A DNA stretch of 64,000 nt from Duganella sacchari. GTDB taxonomy: Bacteria > Pseudomonadota > Gammaproteobacteria > Burkholderiales > Burkholderiaceae_D. The stretch's first letter is position 1. Each line of letters opens with the position of its first letter. The stretch lies in NCBI RefSeq assembly GCF_900143065.1, contig NZ_FRCX01000005.1:1-64000 (forward strand), given 5' to 3'. The position numbers were made by a program, and so were the translations under genes. The notes under the pieces were generated by a model that saw only the letters and a list, made by a program, of their open reading frames with translations, made no database searches and had not been told where the DNA came from. Shown here in pieces: positions 8,141-15,035 of this stretch.

Positions 8141-8650
8141 TTAGTGGGCGAAGATCCACACGGTGGTGCCGCGCATGTCGATCTGGTTCAGGGCGACCGA
8201 ACCGAACGAAGCTGCGCTGTTGCCCATCTTGATCGCGTCAACCGACACGTTCAGGTAGTGGCCGTCAGCAACCACGGATTGTGGAATGGCGATCTGCACC
8301 ACGTCACCGCCGGTGGCTGGGTTGTAGAAGGTGCCTGGGTTGGTCACGCCAGCAGCGCCGGCTGCGGCCAGGAAGGATTTTTTCGACAGGATGTCGATTT
8401 CAGCAGCGATCAGGCCATTGACCTTGATGCCGTTGAACGAAACCGAACCGCCACCCAGGCCGTTGGCGTCGAGCGGGTCGGTGTCGGTGTAGGTGAACGA
8501 ATCGATCTTGATGTTCAGGTTAGCAGCGATCGACACGCCGTCCTGACCGCTGACGGTGCTCAGTTCGGCGTCCTGGATCGGGGTCATGGCCGATGCCGAG
8601 AAAGCCAGGGTTGCCAGGGCGGTAGCGATTGCGGTTTTGATGATATGCAT
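8141..8650 (-). CDS. Exported leader-motif protein, duplicated copy 2 (subunit 5)
   Basis: A 169-residue paralogue of the neighbouring gene, the first gene of the minus-strand arm. Only about four residues differ, three of them in the signal peptide, while the third-base changes between the copies show that they are separate genes and not an assembly artefact of one. The leader motif and GSV tail are identical. GGAGATACC lies just before the ATG at 8650. The 132-base gap to the next copy is not duplicated sequence, so the copies may be expressed at different levels. The likely role is an abundant secreted subunit, by inference. Confidence 0.75.
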   Translation of the reverse strand: MHIIKTAIATALATLAFSASAMTPIQDAELSTVSGQDGVSIAANLNIKIDSFTYTDTDPLDANGLGGGSVSFNGIKVNGLIAAEIDILSKKSFLAAAGAAGVTNPGTFYNPATGGDVVQIAIPQSVVADGHYLNVSVDAIKMGNSAASFGSVALNQIDMRGTTVWIFAH

Positions 8651-9068
8651 TTGGTATCTCCGGTTGTAAGTGAATTGTTATCTGCGGGTTCACGCCCCTG
8701 CGGTCCCCTTCCGGCACTCCGGTAAGAGCGCCGGCGCACCGCGACCGGGTCGTGAAAATCTTAATATTTGGATATTAATTAAATTAATCATATGAGTCGG
8801 CGCGGCTGCGGGTCCAGCATGTTGCGCTGACCGCGAAAGCCAACAACTTGGCCCTGCGAGCCATACAGAGTGAGCGCGGTGTTGTGCATTTGTCGCGGCG
8901 CTGCCAGCTTGCCGTAGCATAAGAAGCGGGGCAAAAGCTAGAGTCACATTTCTAAAAAATCAGATGCGGTGGCTCCAAAAACCATGCGTTAATAAATTAC
9001 AAAAAAGAAAAGACGAGTTGTCGCTTAAATAAAGCACGACCGTTCGTATCAAAATAACGGAGACACGC
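8651..9068. promoter_or_regulatory. Divergent control region of the C39 locus
   Basis: This gene-free stretch separates the two arms of the locus. It contains an AT-rich island at 8757-8795, unusual in this GC-rich setting, with a perfect TTAATAT/ATATTAA inverted repeat at 8761-8778, and a second A/T-rich stretch at 8985-9060 before the plus-strand operon. Promoters for both arms must lie here, and the AraC-type regulator of the operon is the obvious candidate to bind it. I cannot define exact boxes. Confidence 0.45.
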
Positions 9069-9209
9069 ATGACACACGCAATGGGGCGCCGGACGCCTCT
9101 GGGCGAAGCTTACGCCAACGCTTTGCAGCAGCCCTTACACCACATTTTTTTTCGCGCGCGCTGGAGCGCGCTCCCCGGCCCGCGCACACGCGCGCATGGC
9201 AAAGGCTGA
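9069..9209 (+). CDS. Possible 46-aa leader ORF before the C39 peptidase gene
   Basis: An ATG at 9069 has a clear ribosome site (GGAG six bases upstream) and opens a 46-codon frame ending in TGA at 9207-9209. One sense codon later, in the same frame, is the ATG of the C39 peptidase. The peptide is basic (many Arg and His) and has no signal peptide. It could be a translated leader that couples or attenuates the peptidase gene, or the remnant of a longer N-terminus. No family is recognised. Confidence 0.35.
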   Translation: MTHAMGRRTPLGEAYANALQQPLHHIFFRARWSALPGPRTRAHGKG

Positions 9210-9212
9210 GCC

Positions 9213-9980
9213 ATGCTGATGCTGCTGCTGGGAGTAGTCGCCGCCTTGATCGGCGGCGCCGGTGTCATGTCCCGACACGAACCGCTGGACCGCCCCAAGG
9301 GCCAGTTCGAGATTCCGCAAACCCTGACCGGGGGCGGCGCCTATGCGCAATCCGTGCGGATCGAGCCATTTTCCGAGCTCAAGTACAAACACATCGTGCG
9401 CCAGGCGTTTGACTTCAGCTGCGGCTCGGCCGCGCTGGTGACCATCCTCAACTACCACTTGGGCGTGATGGTCAACGAGCAGCAGGCCATGGAAGGCATG
9501 CTGGAAAAAGGCGAAAAGGAAAAAATCATCGAGCGCCGCGGCTTCTCGCTGCTGGACATGAAGCGCTATGTGGGCTCGCTGGGCATGAACGGCGCCGGCT
9601 TCAAGGCCGAGATCAAGGACCTCATGACGCTCGACGAGCCAGCCATCGTGCCGATCGACTACGCCGGTTCCAAGCACTTCGTGGTGCTGCGCGGCATCCG
9701 TGACGGCGTGGTCTACATTGCCGATCCGTCGGCCGGCAACATCGTGTTTTCGGTCGAAGAGTTCGGCCGCTGGTGGGACAAGAACACCCTGTTCATCATC
9801 TCGCCAGCCAAGGGCAAGACACCGGTCGGCCAGCTGGCCCTGACCGACCAGGAGCTGGGCGTGGTCGATATGGACCGCGTCACCGGCAAGGGCCGCCAGG
9901 ACCCGCTTAGCAACTCCGCCCAACTGCTGATGCGCGCCGTGAACTCGGGCGCGGCCGGTACCTGGATGCACCGCAATTAA
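9213..9980 (+). CDS. Periplasmic C39-family cysteine peptidase (FilB/FapD-like)
   Basis: A 255-residue protein with an N-terminal signal anchor (residues 1-18) and a C39-like papain fold. The catalytic set is intact: Gln64 of the oxyanion hole and Cys70 in RQAFDFSCGSAAL, His155 in SKHFVVL, and Asp171 in DPSAGN. C39 domains normally cut after double-glycine leaders of bacteriocins. Stand-alone exported versions occur in the Fap amyloid operon (FapD) and in Acinetobacter 'fil' clusters. There is no ABC-transporter portion. The nearby exported proteins with leader-like motifs are the probable substrates. It heads a six-gene operon of close or overlapping genes. Confidence 0.85.
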   Translation: MLMLLLGVVAALIGGAGVMSRHEPLDRPKGQFEIPQTLTGGGAYAQSVRIEPFSELKYKHIVRQAFDFSCGSAALVTILNYHLGVMVNEQQAMEGMLEKGEKEKIIERRGFSLLDMKRYVGSLGMNGAGFKAEIKDLMTLDEPAIVPIDYAGSKHFVVLRGIRDGVVYIADPSAGNIVFSVEEFGRWWDKNTLFIISPAKGKTPVGQLALTDQELGVVDMDRVTGKGRQDPLSNSAQLLMRAVNSGAAGTWMHRN

Positions 9981-10016
9981 TCCCCTCAGCGCAATCACTC
10001 TCACAAGGAAACCGAT

Positions 10017-11048
10017 ATGAAGTTTCGTATGCTCCCCTTTGCTGTCGCCGCGGCGCTGATGGCGACGTCCGCCCTGGCCCAGGAAACCCAGACACCGGCC
10101 ACCGCCCCGGCCCAGCCCACCCCCGCCACGGCGGACGCCGCGCGGGATGCGCTGGCCAAGAAGGAAGGCGAAGGCGACCAGAGCGCCCTGCTCAAGCAGA
10201 CCCTGACCGCAGTCGACAAGCAGTACACGCTGATCCGCCGCAACCAGATGCAGCTCACCTACGACCTCAGCTACAGCTATGTGGGCGAGGAGCGCATCGT
10301 CACCGACATTGCCAACGGCAACGCCACGCTGTTCAACATCGAGAACAACAACTCGCACACCGTCACCAACACCTTCTCGGCCGACTACGGCGTGCTGGAC
10401 AACCTGACCGCCAACGTCACGCTGCCGCTGATTTCGCGCTACGCCGACACGGCCGCGCGCAGCGGCATGTCCAACTCGCTGGGCGACGTTGGTGTCGGCG
10501 CGCGCTGGCAGCCGTTTGAAGCGCGCCGCGATGCGCCGGGCCTGACGGTGACCAGCAACGTCCGCCTGCCGACCGGCCGCAGCCCGTTCAAGATCATTGC
10601 CGGCAGCGGCGAAGCGACGGGCAGCGGCGTGGCCGCCGCCACGGTCGGCCTCAACATCAACAAGATCGTCGATCCGGTCGCACTGTTCGGCTCGCTGAAC
10701 TTCACCGCCAGCCTGCCGGCCAAGAACCTGTGGCAGGTCAACGGCTCGCGCATCCTGACCCGGGTCCAGCCCGGCACCAGCGTCGGCTTCGGCCTCGGCT
10801 TTGCGTACGCGCTGTCATATGGCATCTCGACCACGATCTCCTTCCAGGAAGCGATCTCGGCCGGCTCCAAGCTGCGCTTTGCCGACGGCCTCGAAGCCAA
10901 GACCCATATGCAGACCTCGGGCATCCTCAACATGGGCCTGGGCTACCGCGTCTCGCCTAAAACCACGGTCAACTTCTCGGTCGGCATCGGCGTCACGCCC
11001 GACTCGCCCAACCTGGTTGTAGGCATGAATCTGCCACTGAGCTTCTGA
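10017..11048 (+). CDS. Outer-membrane beta-barrel with helical N-terminus (FapF-like)
   Basis: A 343-residue exported protein with a signal peptide ending in ALAQ. A Pro/Thr/Ala-rich segment and a charged helix (about residues 40-75) precede a barrel made of alternating strands (QLTYDLSYSYVG onward) that ends in a C-terminal Phe (LPLSF), as outer-membrane barrels do. The layout, helical N-terminal region then a barrel of the 'MetA-pathway of phenol degradation' type, is that of FapF, the export pore of Pseudomonas functional amyloid. AAGGAAACCGAT precedes the ATG. The stop overlaps the next start (TGATG). Export of the leader-motif proteins is inferred. Confidence 0.75.
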   Translation: MKFRMLPFAVAAALMATSALAQETQTPATAPAQPTPATADAARDALAKKEGEGDQSALLKQTLTAVDKQYTLIRRNQMQLTYDLSYSYVGEERIVTDIANGNATLFNIENNNSHTVTNTFSADYGVLDNLTANVTLPLISRYADTAARSGMSNSLGDVGVGARWQPFEARRDAPGLTVTSNVRLPTGRSPFKIIAGSGEATGSGVAAATVGLNINKIVDPVALFGSLNFTASLPAKNLWQVNGSRILTRVQPGTSVGFGLGFAYALSYGISTTISFQEAISAGSKLRFADGLEAKTHMQTSGILNMGLGYRVSPKTTVNFSVGIGVTPDSPNLVVGMNLPLSF

Positions 11049-12646
11049 TGATGCGCCGTCTCGCCATCGCTACCGCAGTTGCTGGCGCACTCTGTGCACC
11101 GGCATACGCTGCGCTGACCGAAAACCTCACCACCAGCGTGGTTGCGATGGCGATGGGGAATGCCGTCACGGCCGACCCGCCCGGCGTCTCCTCGATCCAC
11201 TTCAACCCGGCCGGGCTGGCGCGCATGACGGGCGACAGCGAGAGCATCCACAACTTTGTCGCCTCGATCCGCACCAGCGCCAGCTTTTCGCCCGGCCCCA
11301 ACTTTGACGTCGGCGGCTGGCGCGACGATCCGCTGTCCAACACCTCCACCGGTCCGGTACGCCAGATCATGTACGTGCCCGGCTACGGCATGCCGGGCTG
11401 GCGCCTGCCGGCCGTGGCCGTACCCGGCATCGGCATGACCTGGAACAAGCCCGGCTCGCCGTGGACCTTTGGCACCGACAGCTATATGGCGCAGGCCATG
11501 AGCCTGGACCGCACCACCGATCCCAACGACCCCGGCCAGTACCAGGGCCGCCAGCTGCAGATCCAGCGCCTGGTGTACGCGGCGCCGGCGGTGGGCTACA
11601 AATATTCCGACACGCTGCGCTTTGGCGTGGCCGTGCCAATCGCCCACGCCGCGTTTGTGGTCGACACCAATATGCGATTTCCCAACGAACTGCTGGGCGT
11701 GTTTGGCCAGCTGCAAAAAGGCTGGTGCCCGGAAGATGGCGGCAACATCATCGACGTGTTCGGCTTTGGCGTGTGCGGCGGCGGCAAGGACGGCATGGTC
11801 AGCCCGTTCAAGAAAGCCGCCAATATGCGCGTCGAACTGACGGCGCCGTTCGACCCCACCATCAACCTGGGCGTGCTGTGGGAACCGCGCGACTGGTTTG
11901 CGCTGGGCGTGGTGTACCAGGGCGGTTCCAAGACCCACTACACCGGCAGCTATATGTTCAAGACCGAGCCCATGCTGCGCAACTTCGTGCGCGGCATGAA
12001 CGCCAGCCTGCTGGGACCGATCGCGGGCGCCGTGCTGGGTTTCCCGACCTCGATCCCGGCCGAGCAGAAGGGCAATATGAGCGCGACGATCCCGTTCCCG
12101 TCGCACCTGCAGGTCGGCCTCAAGCTCAAGCCGGTCAAATACGTGCAGCTCAATGTCGACGCCAGCTACGCGCGCTGGAGCGAATGGGACGCGCTGCGCT
12201 TCCAGTTCGACCAGAGCATCAAGCTGCTGGAAGTGGCGCGCCTGTACGGCATCCCCGATTCCGGCAAGCTGGTGATCCCGCGCGGCTACAAGAGCGTGGT
12301 CAACTTCGCCTACGGCCTGCAGCTCAATCCGTTCGAACGCCTGTCGATCCGCCTCGGCTACGAGCCGCGCAAGACCTCGGTCCCGGCCGACAAGATCGAC
12401 CTGCTGGCGCCGCTGCCGGACACCAAGCTGCTGAGCGCCGGCATCGGCTTCAAGCTCAACAAGGACACCGACATCAATATCACCGGTTCCTACATGAGCG
12501 GCAAATTCAACGCGCCAGCCAACACCAGCTGCAATATGAACTGCAACACCTTCCTCAACATCATCTACAACCCGTACGCGGGACAGGACGTGCGCGGCGA
12601 CATCCGCGTGCGCTACTTTGGCTTTGAACTCAACAAGCGTTTCTGA
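11048..12646 (+). CDS. OmpP1/FadL/TodX-family outer-membrane protein
   Basis: A 532-residue exported protein with a signal peptide ending in AYAAL. The family's N-terminal signature is present: NPAGLARM about 55 residues in, preceded by an Ala-rich plug-like segment. Long strand-rich stretches follow and the chain ends in ELNKRF with a terminal Phe. FadL proteins carry hydrophobic molecules across the outer membrane. A role here may be structural or to secrete or anchor the small exported proteins, since Acinetobacter fil clusters also include a large outer-membrane component. Two Cys pairs (WCPEDG...GVCGGG and SCNMNC) may form disulphides in loops. Translation is coupled to the upstream barrel gene. 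Confidence 0.8.
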   Translation: MMRRLAIATAVAGALCAPAYAALTENLTTSVVAMAMGNAVTADPPGVSSIHFNPAGLARMTGDSESIHNFVASIRTSASFSPGPNFDVGGWRDDPLSNTSTGPVRQIMYVPGYGMPGWRLPAVAVPGIGMTWNKPGSPWTFGTDSYMAQAMSLDRTTDPNDPGQYQGRQLQIQRLVYAAPAVGYKYSDTLRFGVAVPIAHAAFVVDTNMRFPNELLGVFGQLQKGWCPEDGGNIIDVFGFGVCGGGKDGMVSPFKKAANMRVELTAPFDPTINLGVLWEPRDWFALGVVYQGGSKTHYTGSYMFKTEPMLRNFVRGMNASLLGPIAGAVLGFPTSIPAEQKGNMSATIPFPSHLQVGLKLKPVKYVQLNVDASYARWSEWDALRFQFDQSIKLLEVARLYGIPDSGKLVIPRGYKSVVNFAYGLQLNPFERLSIRLGYEPRKTSVPADKIDLLAPLPDTKLLSAGIGFKLNKDTDINITGSYMSGKFNAPANTSCNMNCNTFLNIIYNPYAGQDVRGDIRVRYFGFELNKRF

Positions 12647-12667
12647 TTTACCTGGAGGAGCACACCC

Positions 12668-13234
12668 ATGAACCAAACAAGCAAACACATTCGACGCGGC
12701 CTGGCGCTGCTGGTACTGAGCGCGGCCTGCGCGGGCGCCTACGCCGCCGGCGACACGGCGCCGGCATCGCCCGCCAAGCAGGCGCTGGTCGACAAGGTGC
12801 TCAAGCTGTGGAACCCGGACAGCATCGGCGAGACCATGCTCAACGGCTATGTACGCAATGCCGTCGAACAGGCGCGCGTGATGCTGCAAGGCCGCGCCGT
12901 GCCGGACAAGCGTGATGCGGCCATGAACGACATCGTCGGCGAAGCCAAGAAATTCCTGGCCGAGACCACGCCCGTCGCACGCGCCAGCGCCGACAAACTG
13001 ATCCAGAGCAAGCTGGCTCCCATGCTGGCCGAGCGCTACAGCGAGGACGAGCTCAAGCAACTGATCGCGCTGCTTGAATCACCCGTGAAAAAGAAATTTG
13101 AAGCCATGGTGCCCGAGATGCAGAAAACCCTGGGCGAAGGCGTGGCGGCCGACACCCGCACCGTGATTGATCCGAAACTGCAGGCCCTGCAAGAGAAAAT
13201 CGGCCTGCGTCTGCGCGCTGCGGTAACGCCATGA
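12668..13234 (+). CDS. DUF2059 exported protein
   Basis: A 188-residue exported protein with a signal peptide ending near AYAAG. The helical body includes ERYSEDELKQLIALLESPVKKKFE, which matches the core of DUF2059 (pattern 'ft.eEl..l..Fy.spvGkK'). Members are periplasmic, all-helical and of unknown function. TGGAGGAG lies before the ATG at 12668. The gene ends in ATGA, overlapping the start of the regulator gene, which shows it belongs to the same operon. A chaperone or assembly role in the secretion locus is conceivable but unproven. Confidence 0.75.
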   Translation: MNQTSKHIRRGLALLVLSAACAGAYAAGDTAPASPAKQALVDKVLKLWNPDSIGETMLNGYVRNAVEQARVMLQGRAVPDKRDAAMNDIVGEAKKFLAETTPVARASADKLIQSKLAPMLAERYSEDELKQLIALLESPVKKKFEAMVPEMQKTLGEGVAADTRTVIDPKLQALQEKIGLRLRAAVTP

Positions 13235-14235
13235 CCTACTCCTCCGCCCTGCATCTGGTGCGCGGCGTGAAATCGCGCCTGGCGCAGTCGGGCGTGCAGG
13301 CCGACGCACTGTTTGCACAAGCCGGCCTGAACGAAGGCGACGGCCTGGCCTGCGACGCCCTCACGCTGTCGGACAAACTGAGCCATCTGTGGGAACTGCT
13401 GGTGGCGCACTCCAACGACCCGCTGATCGGCCTCAAGATCTCCGCGCCGCACCGGCTCGGCTGGCTGGGCGTGATGGGCCACATCATGCTGGTGTCGCCG
13501 ACCGTGCAAAGCTCGATCGAACGCTGCCACGGCAACACGCGCGTCGGCCTGGTGCTGCCTGGCGCCCAGCGCGCAGTACCGCGCCAGCGCTATGACTTCG
13601 TTTGGTGCGTACTGCTGCGTTCGCTGCGTTGCGCCGCCGGCCGCGACGACATCGCGCCGGTGGTGGTGGAATACAACTTCCCGGAGCCGGGCGACGCCCA
13701 CGTGTACGAAGAAACCTTCGGCTGCCCGGTACGGTTCGACATGCCATACAACGTCATGGAATTTTCCGACACCGACCTGGTCACCGCGCTGCCGGCCGCC
13801 CCGCCGCTCATGAACGGTGGCGGCGCAGCCGTGCTGGCCACGCTGGCCACCGCGCAGCCGCCCACCTTCAGCGCCAAGGTACAAACACTGCTGGCCAGCC
13901 TGCTGCCGAAAGGGCCGCCGCACCGCGACGACGTCGCCGCGCAAATGATGATGAGCGAACGCACGCTACAACGCCGGCTGGCCGAAGAAGGCACCAGCTT
14001 CACCAACCTGGTCGACGACACCCGGCGCGAGCTGGCGCGGCAATCGCTGAGCGCGGGCGAACTGTCGCTCAAAATGCTGAGCTTCCAGCTCGGCTTCTCG
14101 GAGCCGAGCGCGTTCTACCGCGCGTGCAAGCGCTGGTTCGGCATGGCGCCATCGGACATCCAGCACCTGGCGCACCAGCCGGGACCGGGACCGGACGTAC
14201 TACAAGCACCTGCGCCGCGGCGCAAGTCGGCATAA
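13231..14235 (+). CDS. AraC-family transcriptional regulator (OruR type)
   Basis: A 334-residue regulator with an N-terminal ligand-binding region of the 'Arabinose_bd' type and a C-terminal AraC helix-turn-helix pair. The first HTH is around DDVAAQMMMSERTLQRRLAE and the second is the classic LGFSEPSAFYRACKRWFG. This domain order is typical of OruR/ArgR-like AraC proteins. It starts inside the previous stop (ATGA). Lying within the C39/barrel operon, it is the likely local activator of the two divergent arms. A Pro-rich tail of about 20 residues after the HTH is dispensable-looking. Confidence 0.85.
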   Translation: MTYSSALHLVRGVKSRLAQSGVQADALFAQAGLNEGDGLACDALTLSDKLSHLWELLVAHSNDPLIGLKISAPHRLGWLGVMGHIMLVSPTVQSSIERCHGNTRVGLVLPGAQRAVPRQRYDFVWCVLLRSLRCAAGRDDIAPVVVEYNFPEPGDAHVYEETFGCPVRFDMPYNVMEFSDTDLVTALPAAPPLMNGGGAAVLATLATAQPPTFSAKVQTLLASLLPKGPPHRDDVAAQMMMSERTLQRRLAEEGTSFTNLVDDTRRELARQSLSAGELSLKMLSFQLGFSEPSAFYRACKRWFGMAPSDIQHLAHQPGPGPDVLQAPAPRRKSA

Positions 14236-14247
14236 AAGGAGACCGCC

Positions 14248-14940
14248 ATGGGATGGCTTTCAAGCAATCAAAACAAATCAATGCTGGGTCAGCTGCTGGT
14301 CAAACAGAAGCTGATTACCGAAGAACAGCTGGCCAGCGCGATCGAACTGCAACGCAAGACCGGCCAGCGGCTGGGTGACATCTTTGCCGAATTAAACCTG
14401 ATCACCCAGGAAAACATCGACCACGCGCTGCGCAAGCAGCGGCGTCTGCGGATGGCCGCCGCCATCGCCGCGTCACTGCTGGCGCCGCTGGAAACCTATG
14501 CCGCCACCGCCCTGCCCGCCGTGGCCGCCGCCAGCGCGCCGGTCATGCTCGGGCGTGAAAAAGAACGCGCCCTGCAGGCGCTGACAGAAGAAGAACTGGG
14601 AGAGACCTCGGCCCAGGGCCTCAGTGACGACCTGGTCAACGCCGTCAAACAGGCCAAAGGCAACGGCGTGGCCGTGATCGGCGAAATGAGCAAGCTGCTC
14701 AATCCCGTACTGGGTTTCCTCGAAGCCGACACCTCGATGAAAAACGTCGTCTACGACCCGAGCAAGGCCGCCGCCACCGTCAACAAAGACGGCAGCCTGA
14801 CCTTGAGTTTGCCATCCTCAATCGGCGAAATCGCCTTCAACAACATCCGCGTCAAAGGCACCGAAGGCAGCAGTTTCGGCAGCATCTCCATCAAAGGCAT
14901 CGACCTGACCGGCACCTCCATCACCCTCGGCTTCCGCTAA
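14248..14940 (+). CDS. MshEN-type domain fused to an exported leader-motif domain
   Basis: A 230-residue protein. Residues 12-35 (MLGQLLVKQKLITEE...ELQ) and 41-64 (RLGDIFAELNLITQE...RKQ) are two 24-residue repeats with a five-residue spacer, the 24-5-24 layout of the c-di-GMP-binding MshEN domain. Repeat 1 has Met where the binding Arg is expected; repeat 2 keeps it. A hydrophobic segment at about 70-95 could be a signal anchor. Then comes ALTEEELGETSAQGL, a relative of the leader motif, and the tail FGSISIKGIDLTGTSITLGF, very like the subunits' FGSVALNQIDMRGTT. AAAGGAGA precedes the ATG. The stop abuts palindrome B. This could be a membrane-anchored, second-messenger-sensing subunit. Confidence 0.7.
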   Translation: MGWLSSNQNKSMLGQLLVKQKLITEEQLASAIELQRKTGQRLGDIFAELNLITQENIDHALRKQRRLRMAAAIAASLLAPLETYAATALPAVAAASAPVMLGREKERALQALTEEELGETSAQGLSDDLVNAVKQAKGNGVAVIGEMSKLLNPVLGFLEADTSMKNVVYDPSKAAATVNKDGSLTLSLPSSIGEIAFNNIRVKGTEGSSFGSISIKGIDLTGTSITLGFR

Positions 14941-15034
14941 AATCCGGGGTCAGTTCTTGCAATCCAACACGAGCACAGCCGTACTCGCGAGTACGGCTGT
15001 GCTCGTGTTGGATTGCAAGAACTGACCCCGGATT
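14941..15034. repeat. 94-bp perfect palindrome (element B)
   Basis: Positions 14941-14987 and 14988-15034 are exact reverse complements over 47 bases with no spacer. The outer 13 bases, AATCCGGGGTCAG, match element A from TCC inward; the remaining core is unrelated to it. It lies directly after the stop of the MshEN-fusion gene and two bases from the stop of the convergent peptidase gene. T-runs on both sides (TTTTT rightward, TTTT on the other strand) make it a plausible bidirectional terminator. Confidence 0.95.
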
Positions 15035-15035
15035 T

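Noticed and set aside
10943-13060. A long open frame of about 700 codons on the minus strand
   Set aside because: It runs antisense through the FadL-like and DUF2059 genes, is rich in His, Gln, Arg and Val as expected from GC-rich antisense, and shows no domain. The plus-strand genes have signal peptides and family motifs.
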